64,000 nt of DNA, taken from assembly GCA_951394405.1 (NCBI GenBank), contig OX596337.1, positions 2,108,001 to 2,172,000 on the forward strand, given 5' to 3'. The translations under genes were made by a program, and so were the position numbers. Shown here one piece after another: positions 33,401-44,337 of the stretch. Under the pieces are notes generated by a model. The model had not been told where the DNA came from, did no database searches, and saw only the letters and a list, made by a program, of their open reading frames with translations. Source of the stretch: Coprinellus micaceus. Its lineage: Eukaryota; Basidiomycota; Agaricomycetes; Agaricales; Psathyrellaceae. Numbering within the stretch: the stretch's first letter is position 1; every line of letters starts with the position of its first letter.

Positions 33401-35115
33401 AAGACGGTGTAGGTAGACGGGGGTATCTTGAATAATGATGCATCCAGCTCGTTCCCTTTCAACGATGATGGGCTCGCCAGTATGCCTTGAGGCAAGCAAC
33501 AGAGGCCACCTTGCGCTTCGTTCCACCTCTCGGCAACGGGCGACGAAACCTTCCCAGTCGCGCTTCAAAGCCGTCCAGTAGTTCGCATATTGGAAAGCAC
33601 CAGACTGAGAGTCCTTGTGCAGGGTAACGGTGCAGCCGACAACTGCAGCTACATTCTCCGCAAGGGTGGAATATGTGCCCATCAGTTGGGGAGGCGGAGT
33701 ACCGGGCAACGTAAGGCAAGCCTCGGTATACTGGTCGATCGCAGCGCGCAAGGAGAGGCTCGAAAAAACTCCAGGCTGGAAGATTGCCTCGAGGAACTTC
33801 TCGGCCAGCGAACCCGGAGACAGCAGCCTCTCCTCCATATACGCAGGAGTCAACTCAGGCTCTTGAGCGTACGCCGCAGTCTGCCATATGTGGGTTTGAG
33901 ATTCACCGGCATCGTAACTCTCAAAGTCCAGGTTGGTGATTTCGACTGTTGAGCGCCCTTGGTTCTCCCAAAGCGTCACGAGGTCGTTACCGTCGACGGT
34001 AAAGTCTTGAAGGTGGCAATGGACTGTTCGCCGAGAACACTCGATTACGGCCAACTCCTTCAGCTGGTCGTGGCCAGCGTCGAAGAGGCAGAAGAAGCCG
34101 CCGTACGAGAGGGAGGTCGTAGATGGGATGAAAGCGAGAGCGTAGAGGCGGTCCCCATCCTCACCGATGTGAGTGAATACCTTCAACAAGTTTTGTCGGG
34201 CTTCTTCTAGAAGTGGGTGGCTTCGGGTGCTACCAGCGGGAGTTGAACTGGACGCTCGGGAAGAATCGAGGGAGTGGGAGATGTAAGGAAGTTGTTTTGA
34301 AGATACGCAGCCCTGCTTGCCTTTCCAGAAGCGCAAAGCTCGGTCCCTGGAGAGCGTCCAAACGTGGGGAACGTCGGAAGGCCATGAATGAGTTGCCATT
34401 GAGACAATGTCGGCGGAGTTGGGATGATTCGAGTGGAGACTTGGGAGGAGGGATGTGATTTGGGACAGGAACGAGCCATGGTGGAATACACTCTCCATCC
34501 ATTCCTCTACAAAGCCATGAATGCGAATTTTGGGGGAGGGGAGGTTGAGTGCGTACCTTCGTGGCCATCATACCCCAAGGAATCCGCATCTAAACGCAAC
34601 AGGGAGCCGTTTGGCATGCTGATAGCTACACAGTAAATTCCCTGCGCCTGCACGAAACAGCCTCTGGTGTTTTGAGGGAAGTCTTTGATCACATATTCCT
34701 TCGGCCAGACATTCTCCACTTGGTTCCTCCACAGATCTCGGTCTTGAAGGGGGACTATGACCCTGTAAAGGGAGCCAAACTCTGTCACTGCAAGGACATG
34801 GAGCTCCTGGTCTTCGAGGAAGACGGCCGGATTATCTAAGAGGACGGAAGGGAAGACGAGTCGGAGTGGTTGGACATCGGTCGAAAGCGATACAAGCTCG
34901 ACGATGAGGCCTCCCTGGATTAGCCGTAAGAGGATCGTTCCAGTTGCTTCTGTGTCGATTACAGACGCGAAAATTGCGTGTTCGGCGGGTATGTTGTTGT
35001 GGTCCAAGGGGTGTGGAAGTGGCAGTTGCTGGCGGGTCGTTCGAATGACGGCCGACAAAGGCGCCGACGATGTCGAAAGCGACGATACATGGGTTGATAT
35101 GAGGAAGTTCTCCAT
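30444..35115 (-). CDS. NUP120: Nucleoporin NUP160/NUP120, Y-complex scaffold
   Basis: This is a structural nucleoporin of the Nup84/Nup107-160 Y-complex that coats the nuclear pore membrane. The start MENFLISTHVSSLSTSSAPL is at 35115. The first ~500 residues form the NUP160-type beta-propeller: LVFPSVLLDNPAVFLEDQEL, FGSLYRVIVPLQDRDLW, MATHSWPSDVPHVWTLSRD with the family SRDRALRFW-like strand, and LYALAFIP. A long alpha-solenoid follows (EKFLEAIFQPGVFSS, HQEFAFSVIDILQDQAHKLQ, LQHIGALEYAVKAEEME, ELLSCLPRTPASVFILAQV). The last exons needed care: after TYLLSLLRK a GTTCGT...TTAG intron joins SDQRPTRELNSKNASSTWLPY, ending at TAA 30444-30446 with MKHVQNLSHASTWRSR. The product is roughly 1,400 residues, a normal size. 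The HerA-like gene lies upstream on the same strand. Confidence 0.9.
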
Positions 35116-35378
35116 CGTGGAGAAAGGAGAAGGAGGAAGAGATTGGGAGAGGATTGGCTGTGCCTCGACGTGAAGGGCGTCACGTCCTTGGTTCGGACGC
35201 GCCTTGTTTTGTTTGCCATCACTGTTTGCCCAGTCCTCTCACGCGCTACCCCTTACTAGTTCAACTTCAGGTATATGCAAGGTATATGATCGATAAATGG
35301 AAGCTTGACTATATTCAACACAACAACAACGGTTTCACCGTTCAGGAAACGAGCGCGATGTGGACGAGCCCAGGACCC

Positions 35379-37341
35379 TCAGGCATCCGTCGCGAGAATG
35401 GATGCCCCTCCATCTGCAGTAACGCGCCGACGAGTCTTCATGATGACATACCGCCGACCGATATGGCCCACCGTCTTCGTAGCTGCATGACCATCCACAC
35501 TGTTGTTCCCGATCGCCCTATGCTCGGACTTGCCATTCGCCTCCTCGTCAGCGCCCGGTTCTGGCGCAGGCCCGTCAGAGAAGACGCCTAAGCCTGATGG
35601 CGCAAGTATAAGAGCTTGACCAGTCTAAGAAACGCAGCATCAACCCTGGTCCCTTCAAGGGTGAAAGGATGGTGGTATACACACCTGGAGCTTCACGACT
35701 TGGTCAAACGCGTCACTCTTCGAGAAATCCGCGGACACATGTTGTATGAGATGGCTCCACCACGCCGGAGACGTGAACCTGTGGAGAATCGTCACAGAGC
35801 ATAGGTCCAGGACAGTCTTCGGGACAACTGTCGGTTCTGTACACAACGAATGAGGTCTAGTGCCAGGAGGGTTGAGAATGAAGACCGAAAATACCTTGAG
35901 TGCTAATCAGGACACGCATAGCTAAGTGACGCTGTTGACGAATCAGGCGCAGAAGGGTTTTCGTCAGGCCAGAGGCTGCTCTGTTGGGGGAGAGATACTA
36001 GTCCGAGCGTTAGGAATACCACCATTAGCACCAGTGAAAACATAACGGTACATGCCTTGTGAGCCTCGTCAACAACCAACACCTTCCCAGTGTTGACTTC
36101 GGCGCGGATGAAGAGACGAATTATGATGTCGAAGAGCCCACAAGCGGCACCTTCGTCGAGGAACGGATCAGACAGATCGACGATAGTCAACTGTCCAGGT
36201 GCGAACCGATTCTGCGTGGAGGAGGATTTGGCCATGCTGGGAGGCTCCAAGAAAGATGTTAGCAAACTCATCCGCTGCTCGAGGCCTGTCTGCTGGGCTG
36301 GGTTAAACTTTTCTCGCTGTTTGTCAAGCTGCTTCTCAAAGGTCTTAAAATCATAATTCTCGCCCATCTCGCGGAGGATGTTCTGTAGTAATCCGGTAAG
36401 AGACAGGACAAACCAGAGGTTGTAGGGATACTCACCAGGATGATTTGCATGTAAAGTGGGGCGGACTCGGACGAGCCGATTGCCATCATCGAGAGCACAG
36501 CATGGGCGTCTAATTCTTTCCTCTTGAAGTACAGAGGTTCAACGACGACCTTGCTCCCTAGTGGAGCGTAGACCTTGCGCATAGTGTTCAGGGATGAGTG
36601 CGACACGAATACCTTCACCGGGGGGCCATTGACCAGCGATGATTGTGAGGTGCAGAGCCAGGCGGCCTCGTTGGGGAGGGCCCCGTGTCCGGCTTCGCCA
36701 TAGTGGAGGACGAGCCCACAGAGGGGCTTGTTGAGTTGTCCAATGGGGGGGAATTTCGATATGAGCATACTCTCGAGGATGGCGCCGAGCGTATGGGATT
36801 TGCCCGAGCCTGAGGAATGTCAACAAGGAGTCACCTCGAGCTTGTGATATGCATACCTTGGACACCACAGATAATGGCGGAGAACGGGGCATTCTGAAGT
36901 AGTCAGCAATTGTAGTATTCGAAGACGAAAGGAACTCACGGTATTAATGTAGATCCTCGGGTCAGCTGGGGTATAGACCCTATCGGAATCACTACATGCA
37001 GATGAGTTACGCAGAGCTGATAAGTGCCCATTGATATCTCACTATATTCCTATCGTTTTCCCCAGTACACCGTACTGGGCTGATATCTTCGACTTTGACG
37101 ACAAGAGCGCTAAGGCTTCCCGCATGAAGATGGGGGCAGTCTTGAGGTCGTGATTCGACATTTTGCGGAGGCGCTCCTCGTCGGACTCGCCATCAGAGGA
37201 TGAGTCGTCAATTAGCTGCCACTCGTCTTGTGAGGCTTCATCCTACAAGAAGGGTCAGTCGGTGTTGCTCCAGGAAGAGGCTCAAGGGTCACCTACCGAC
37301 GAGCTCGGGGACGGGCTGTCGAGCAGGCGAGCTGGAGCCAT
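35379..37341 (-). CDS. HerA-type P-loop ATPase of unknown function
   Basis: The start is MAPARLLDSPSPSSS at 37341, the stop TGA at 35379-35381; about 490 residues over roughly nine exons. An acidic N-terminal stretch (DEWQLIDDSSSDGESDEERL) precedes NAPFSAIICGVQGSGKSHTLGAIL, a Walker A motif. Then come GQLTIVDLSDPFLDEGAACG, the Walker B KVLVVDEAHKYLS, RQQRHLAMRVLISTQEPTVVP and LCSVTILHRFTSPAW, and finally QALILAPSGLGVFSD. This order (strand with VIDLS, VVDEAHK, STQ sensor, Arg-finger-like HRF, PSG) is that of the HerA/FtsK superfamily, hexameric DNA or protein pumps. A GC-AG intron (35998-36055) separates HK from YLS. No NurA-like nuclease is nearby. Such proteins occur in many fungal genomes without assigned function; nuclear DNA metabolism is a guess. 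Confidence 0.8.
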
Positions 37342-37737
37342 GATCGCTGGGGTGAAGAGCGTAAAGTTACCTAGCGTACTTATATAGTCGACTTAGTTTA
37401 GTCAACCTCAAGCTTCGTGCACGAGGCTTAAATGAATTCCGAGATGTGGCTTTGGGGCATCTCTTCTTTCAAGTTTGCTTGTCTTAGGGTACAAGAAGCA
37501 CACTGTGAATTGAGAAAGTGGGGTGCCGACAGCCCTCGATGTAATAACGCGCAGCTGCGCGACTTCATGGGAATAGCCCTTCCGCTATTGGGTTGTGTAC
37601 GACTCCGGTTCAAGGCTAGATCAGTAGTAAAGGGTGAAGGGGTGGGGCAACTGCGGCAAATCCCAGCAAGCGCTTGATGTGTTTGATCGCCGTCATCCTC
37701 AGTTTCTGTTTGACCACTTTCTCTCGACCCGGCCATA
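37342..37737. other. Divergent promoter between the HerA-like ATPase and RRP8
   Basis: About 396 bp separate the two start codons. A frame of 81 codons (37432-37677) shows no features and is probably chance. No strong known motif was recognised. Confidence 0.4.
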
Positions 37738-39199
37738 ATGCCACAACTCTTCGACGTACCGGGATGGTCTGTCCCAGAGCCCGCCAACAACTCTCTTCCC
37801 AATGCTGGAAAGGCCTCCAAAAAGCGGAAGCGCCCCACAAGCGACACCGGCAGCAAACTGCTGTCCGCTGAATTTAACCTTGAAAAGCTCATGGAGAAAT
37901 TGAAAGAATCCACAAAGCCAAGTAAGAACGAGTCCGCTGGAGAATCGAGTAAGAAGGGGAAGGAGAAACAGTCGAAGAAGAGGGACAAGGGGCAAGGAAA
38001 GAAGCAGAAGGAGGAACAGCCGAAAGCGAAAGTAAGTGTCGAGCGCAAGATTTCCCAACCCAAACCTCTCCAACCCCGAGGGAAGGCGCCATCCGACAAG
38101 GGCAGAGGGAGTCAAGAGTCCTCAAGACCGGCGAAGCGGCCAAGGACCGACCATGTGTCGGAGGATCCGTTACCGAAGAAAATAGAGAAGAAAACAGAGA
38201 AGAAGAAGGCGGAGAAAGTGACCGCTGAAGAAGAGACAGGGCTGACTGCGCTACAGAAGCGTATGAAGGAGAAGCTGGACGGAGCGAAGTTCAGGTGCGC
38301 ATATGCGACTAAGAGCAGTGACTTCTGTGCTGACACAGTCTTCAGAATGATCAATGAGACCCTTTACAAGTCTGACAGCGCTTCAGCTCTACAGTTAGTG
38401 AAGGAGGACCCTTCAATATATGAGGAGGTGAGTGCCACAACACACCGGTGCCCCTTTCCTGTGGCTAACATCACACCCAGTATCATGTGGGATTCCGCCA
38501 CCAAGTCCACTCATGGCCTACGAACCCCGTCGAGCAATACATCGAGAAGCTGAAGGACTATCCTCCTCGGACGGTCATTGCGGATCTGGGCTGCGGAGAC
38601 GCTGCACTTGCCCGTGGCCTTGTCCCAGAAGGCATGGCCGTCCTGTCGTTTGACCTAATTTCCGATGGAATGTATGTGGTCGAAGCGGACGCCTGCAAAG
38701 GAATCCCACTGCCCGGCTCACCACCAACTGCGGAGTCGCCAGCGGGTGAGGGGGGTGTGGTGGATGTCGTCGTGTTTTCTCTGAGCTTGATGAACACCAA
38801 TTGGCCGGAGTGCATTAGGGAGGCTTGGCGGATCCTCAAGGCGGAGTGAGTCTTATCTCTGTGTTCTATCGTTGTCCATGCCGATGTTCTAATCATAGCG
38901 TTTCGTTCTAGTGGTGAACTCCAGATTGCGGAGGTCGCGAGCAGATTTACCGACGTGAAGGAGTTCGACAAGCTTATCGCCTCCATTGGATTCCGGCTCA
39001 AGGCAAAGGTGATGTCGCACCTTCCTTCCCTTGCGCTGCCGTGACCTGACGCGTAAATCGCTACCAGGACGATGACAACACCCATTTCACCCTGTTTGAA
39101 TTCGAGAAAGTAGCGCGCAAACCTTTCGGTGAAAAGGAGTGGTCCAAGACCCTCGGAAAGGCGTCCATTCTGAAGCCATGCGAGTACAAGCGCCGGTAA
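37738..39199 (+). CDS. RRP8: Ribosomal RNA-processing protein 8, 25S/28S rRNA m1A methyltransferase
   Basis: Rrp8 is a nucleolar S-adenosylmethionine-dependent enzyme that methylates N1 of one adenine in the large-subunit rRNA and helps early pre-rRNA cleavage. The N-terminal ~180 residues are Lys/Ser/Glu-rich and disordered, typical of nucleolar proteins. The conserved core begins ALQKRMKEKLDGAKFR, then, across an in-frame 51-nt intron (about 38295-38345), MINETLYKSDSASALQL. Next come EEYHVGFRHQVHSWPTNPVE, the SAM-binding VIADLGCGDAALA, the motif II region VLSFDLISDG, and VVVFSLSLMNTNWPECIREA. The end is FGEKEWSKTLGKASILKPCEYKRR with TAA at 39197-39199. Four introns are used, all short. Length is about 400 residues, matching the family. 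Confidence 0.93.
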
Positions 39200-39445
39200 T
39201 GGAGCCGCGGCTCGATAAGATAAGATAGCAGTAGATGTGACCGCGTCTGAGCATGGGGTCACTGTGCGTGGACCAACCGAACATGCTGTGACCGCGAGCC
39301 TGATCATGATGCAGTAGGATACGAGCAGCCTATATACGGAGTTTACGACCAACTACTACGTGTCCTGCAACTCTTCCCCCAACCACCACCATCTATTCTC
39401 GTTCGACCCCTTGCATTCCTCCCACAACTTCCCACTATCATACCA

Positions 39446-40503
39446 ATGGCCAATACGATCAACATCCTCTCCCACCCTCTCGTCAATGCCGAACTATCAA
39501 AGCTTAGAAGACGCTCTACGTCTCCCAAAGAGTTCCGTGAGGTATACACCTCGAGTTATTCTGGGGAATGATCTATTCAACTCTTTTATCCCGATTGAAG
39601 GGTATTCGAAACATCAGCTCATTCCTAGGGTATGAAGCATCGAGAAACCTTGAGCAAGGAACCTTTGAGGGGGTAAGCATCGGCCTATGCTTATTGTACT
39701 CGGAGCTCCATCTCAAGAGACGTTCAGGAAACACCGGTTGGGAAATTCACGGGCCAGGTCATTAAACCTCGGGTCGGATTGACCCCTATCTTACGCGCTG
39801 GATTGGGGATGACCGACGCTTTGGTGAGATTTGACTCTGATCAATTCCCTGGTCTGTTCCTAATGGATTTGAATACAGCTGGAACTGTTCCCGTAAGGCC
39901 GGGCCTTTAATCCTCAGCCTGCTTAAAACTCACTGCTTGTGCGGACAGTGACGCCCCTGTATACCACCTCGGGATCTACAGAGAGAAAGTGACTCTAGCG
40001 CCAGTGGAATGTAAGTACCGGAGGTTCCTTACCGCTGCTCGACATCGGCAAATACTCATGCACCGTTAGATTATTCAAAGCTGCCCCCTTCCCCTCCCGT
40101 CGACCAAGTCTTCCTCCTGGACCCTCTGATTGCGACTGGTGGCACCGCATGCGCAGCATTGGCGATGATCCTTGATTGGGGTATCCCAAGTACGCCTTTC
40201 AGAAACACCTCGTCACCTCGACAGGCTTACTGATGTCCCCGTACTATTACCCAGTTAACAAGATCAAGCTGCTTTGTGTTCTGGCCTCTGAAGAGGGACT
40301 GAAGCACGTGCAGGCAGAGTACCCTGACCTTGAGGTGAGGACGCGTTTGTCAGTCTCGGAGACGCCACATCTAACTTGGGACGTTTACATAGCTCTGGGT
40401 CGCCGCTGTGGACAAGGAACTGACGCAAGAGGGCATTATCTATCCCGGGCTAGGTGATACTGGGGATAGGTTGTACAACACTTTGACGAATCAGCGCGCG
40501 TAG
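39446..40503 (+). CDS. FUR1: Uracil phosphoribosyltransferase
   Basis: The enzyme makes UMP from uracil and PRPP in pyrimidine salvage, in the cytosol. It starts [22 protein letters not shown]. Across eight short introns the sequence keeps the family order: [80 protein letters not shown], and the PRPP-binding loop [20 protein letters not shown]. It ends [36 protein letters not shown]. The stop is TAG at 40501-40503. The final GDTGDR motif is the uracil-binding signature. Loss of this enzyme gives resistance to 5-fluorouracil in fungi. It lies between RRP8 and MET10 on the same strand, with no sign of functional linkage. Confidence 0.95.
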
Positions 40504-40650
40504 TGCTTAGGTCTGATCCCTGTATTTCCATATTTTCGTCTCGTTTTCTGCATTTCTGTGTTCCTTGTGTCGTCGGCCAATCGGACTAAGGTTGGACTCA
40601 AGATCATCGATCATCCATCCAAAGCGGCGGGCTTTTGTTCCTTGGCGGTT

Positions 40651-40656
40651 CACGTG
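40651..40656. promoter_or_regulatory. CACGTG element before the sulfite reductase gene
   Basis: TTCACGTG lies about 130 bp upstream of the MET10-type start codon. In yeast, TCACGTG sites bind Cbf1 with Met4/Met28 and drive sulfur-assimilation genes including MET10. A CCAAT pentamer at 40577-40581 and a TTTATATC piece near 40719 complete a plausible promoter. Function here is inferred from position and gene identity. Confidence 0.45.
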
Positions 40657-40783
40657 CCGCTAAGACGCGATTGTGTGCAAGGATGAGTCTATGGACCACC
40701 GCGACATCTAAGCAGAACGAAATTTATATCCGCGATGGCTGGACAGCATATTCTGTATTCCCCATCTCTCTCCGCTTTCCAAA

Positions 40784-43700
40784 ATGCCTTTGGGTACCTC
40801 AGGTTGGTCGACACCGTTGTCGTCGTCGGCGACTCTCTCTTCCCCACCGTCCCCCCGCCTTGACAAGCCCGACGCAGCCCCTTTCGACAACCCCCATGTT
40901 CAAGCCTCTCAAGCCATCGAGTACATTGCGTCAAGGACCTCAGCAAGCTCTTCCGTCTACATTTACGATGTCGCCGAGCAGGTTGGGTTTGGGACATTGA
41001 CGAAGGAATGGGCGAACTCCCAGGTTTCGGGGACCGCTCCCGTTGTTGACCTCCAAACCAGGGCAGGAGCGGGCCTTAGCCTCATCGGAAGGCTTTCGCA
41101 AGGAACTAGCCATGAAGCGGGGCGAGGTGCTGTCTTGACCGCATACACCACTCCTTCTGGGTTAGCCCTCATGGCTCCCGCGTTCGGGCACCTCCCCCAG
41201 GCCAATGCTACCAGCAGGCTCGTCATCCAGGTCCCGACCGTGACTGCAACCGGAGAAACCTTAACCATTTCCCCGACCCTCTCCCCCTTGGCCTCTGTGT
41301 GGTCTTTATTTCCAGATAACGTCGCCGTCCTCCTCTCCTCGACACCCCAACAAGCCGTCGACTTTGCCAGGATCGCATACAGCGTTACCGACAGCCATGT
41401 CGTCCACCTGTTCGACCATTTCAGCAGCTCTCGTGAATTCGGACACGCCCTTCGTGAGCCCAAGGCGGAGGGGACTACTTTGGCTGAGTCTCTGCGCGAG
41501 ACCGGACACTCGTACTTCCAATACACCGGAGATCCCGAAGCCCAGGCGGTTCTCGTGTTCCTCAACGGACCTCTGGCTTTGGCTGCCCAGGTGATCGTCG
41601 AGAACAGTGGGGTTAAGGGAGTGGGGATCCTGACCGTGAACGTCCTCCGACCTTGGGACGAGGTTGCTCTCAAGGCAGTCATCCCTGTTACAGTCAAGGT
41701 CGTCCACGTCGTCGACGAGGTTCCGAACGCCTTGACCCAGGGCTCGTTGTACGTAGACGTTTTCAGCTCCTTGCTCGCCGGGCCTTCGAAGCCCATCGTC
41801 CAGGGACATCGCGTCGTCCCCTCCCAGACCCTGGACTACCTGAACGGCGAGAAGGCATTACTGTCCTTCATCTCCAGCATTGCGCCTGCGGGTTTCGCTC
41901 CTGCCGCTGTGGTGCCCAGGGACGATCGCTCCATCTTGCTGTTCGGGATTCCCCAGTCCACCTTAGCGTCTATCCCCCGAGTCATTGAAGACTTCTTCCT
42001 TACCTCTTCCAAGATCACTTCCCGTCTCTTGACCGACTACGACGCCTTCTCCAAACAGGGCGGTATATTCGCCAGCCGCATCGTTGTTGCTCCGAAGTCG
42101 GGTAGCGTACTCCCCGCTCCCGTCCCTGTGGCCATCCCCCTCGACCATTCCAGCAGTGGCCAATCGGACCTCCTTGCTATCCTCGACCAGGGTCTTATCA
42201 AGACTCACTCGCTGCTCAAGCATGCGAAGCCCCATTCCACTGTCCTCATCAACTCCACTTGGACTGCAGAGGAGTTCGCATCCAACGCCGCCAGCGAAGT
42301 CGTTGCCGCCATCAAAGAGCGTGACCTCCGTGTTTTCACCATCGACGCTAAGGCCATCGCCAATGGGTTGGCCGGTGCCTCGGGCCCTGAAAACGACGCT
42401 GTGCAGAACTTGGTTCTCCACCTCGCCTTCGTTCGGTTGTACCTCGGCACCAAGGCCAATGAAAGCACCCTCCTCCGTGTCGTTGGCAGTGGTCTGGAGG
42501 ACTCCATCTTCGGCATTGCTCTCACAAAAATCAATGCGCAGGCATGGGCCGGACTTCACGCCATTCCTGCTTCGGAGGTGGTTGAGTCGGCAGCTGTTCT
42601 GAAAGACTTCGATGTGAACGCCATTGCCGTAGATGTGGACAACGGTGAGACTGTGGTCAACGGTGCCCGACTTGGCTCGTGGCACGATGCTGCTAGGCAT
42701 CTGCTGTTCCCATCCGTCTACTCCCAACCCAGTCCCGAGACTGACGAGCAGTACCCGCAGAACCCTGCGCTTCGCCCTGAGGTACCTGACCGCACCTTCC
42801 TTGTCACCTGCACCGTCAACAAGCGTCTCACCCCTCTTGACTACGACCGTAACGTCTTCCATCTCGAGTTCGACACCTCCGGCACTGGCCTCAAGTACGA
42901 CATTGGCGAGGCTTTGGGTATTCACGGATGGAACGATGAGCAGGAGGTCTTGGACTTCATCGAGTGGTACGGTGTTAGCCCCGACAGGCTCATCACCATC
43001 CCCGTCCCCGGCGAGGATACCAAACTTCACACTCGCACTGTTCTCCAAGCACTCCAGCAGCAGGTCGACCTCTTCGGCAAGCCTCCCAAGTCATTTTATA
43101 CCGACCTTGCGGAGTACGCGACCCGAGATGTGGACAACTATGCCTTGCGGTTCATCGGCTCGCCCGAGGGTTCGTCGACATTCAAGAAGCTTTCCGAGAA
43201 GGACACCGTCACTTTTGCTGATGTCTTGCGCTTGTACCCCAGCGCTCGCCCCGGCATTGAGCGACTCTGTGAACTCGTTGGCGACATCAAGCCTCGTCAC
43301 TATAGTATTGCTAGCGCGCAGGCTGTTGTTGGAGACCAGGTGGACCTGCTCGTCGTCACCGTCGACTGGCTTACGCCAACGGGTAAGTGGCTCTCAAGTA
43401 TCATGTTATATTCGTCTAATGGCAATTTCAGGCTCTCCTCGCTACGGCCAGTGCACTCGCTACCTAGCTGGCTTGAGGATCGGGCAGAAGGTCACTGTCT
43501 CTATCAAGCCGAGTGTTATGAAGGTACCCCGCATCCTCCTTTCTCTCGTCCGGCACTCTTTGCTAATGCCTTTTTCAGCTTCCTCCCAACCCGAAGCAGC
43601 CTCTCATTATGGCCGGTCTTGGTACCGGCGCCGCTCCCTTCCGCGCTTTCCTGCAATACCTTGCATGGCTCGCAGAGAAGGGCGAGGAGGTCGGCCCCGT

Positions 43701-44105
43701 CTACTACTATTTCGGTTCCCGATACCAAGCTGCCGAGTACCTTTACGGCGAGGAGATCGAAGCGTGGATTCTTGACGGTATTGTCACTAGGGCCGGTTTG
43801 GCCTTCTCTCGTGACGGGCGCAAGAAGGTTTACATCCAGCACAAGATGCTCGAGGATTCTGAGGCTCTCGCCAAGATGCTTCACGACGACGAGGGTGTCT
43901 TCTACCTTTGTGGCCCAACGTGGCCTGTGCCCGATGTCTACGAGGCTCTCGTCAACGCTCTCGTAAAGTACAAAGGCGTCGAGGCCGTCGCTGCTGGCGA
44001 GTTCTTGGAGGGTTTGAAGGAGGAGGAGCGCTACGTTTTGGAGGTATGTGTCTTTATTATCTCGCAACCAACAGCAAGCGCTCATGTCAAATCCAGGTAT
44101 ACTAA
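40784..44105 (+). CDS. MET10: Sulfite reductase [NADPH] flavoprotein, alpha component
   Basis: The alpha subunit passes electrons from NADPH through FAD to the sirohaem beta subunit, reducing sulfite to sulfide for cysteine and methionine synthesis. The N-terminal ~650 residues hold domains related to pyruvate:ferredoxin oxidoreductase (SSSVYIYDVAEQVGFGTLTKEW; VHLFDHFSSSREFGHAL; VKVVHVVDEVPNALTQGSLY), as in yeast Met10. The C-terminal part is the ferredoxin-NADP reductase module: TFLVTCTVNKRLTPLDYDRN, ALGIHGWNDEQEVLDF, the FAD-binding KPRHYSIASA, and the NADPH-binding LIMAGLGTGAAPFRAFLQYL, YYYFGSRY and GVFYLCGPTW. Introns are 43383-43431, 43523-43578 and 44044-44096; the last exon adds only VY before TAA 44103-44105. 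The single large first exon (about 2.6 kb) is unusual among the intron-rich neighbours. Confidence 0.93.
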
Positions 44106-44337
44106 ATGTAGCAAAAAAATCCGGAGGTTGGAATGGTGTCAAAAGGTGCATAGTCAGAAGAATGTCGTGGTAGTAATTGTATAAGAATAGCATAATTTCA
44201 TGATGGTCATGAACGCAAGTGAACGAAGAAAGAGTCCCCAAAATGCGAGATGAAAACCGGGACTAGATGGGCAATAGTAGTATCTGGGGGTAATGTCCGT
44301 ACAACATGATGAGGGATACATGTACAGTGAGCACCAA

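Noticed and set aside
35154..35591. 145-codon plus-strand frame between NUP160 and the HerA-like gene
   Set aside because: Its second half is antisense to the last exons of the HerA-like gene, where the minus-strand reading (QALILAPSGLGVFSD) is clearly real.
42633..43775. 380-codon frame overlapping MET10 in another phase, and the 361-codon antisense frame at 41963-43048
   Set aside because: Both are shadows of the strongly biased MET10 coding sequence; their products are Ser/Pro/Arg-rich without domains.
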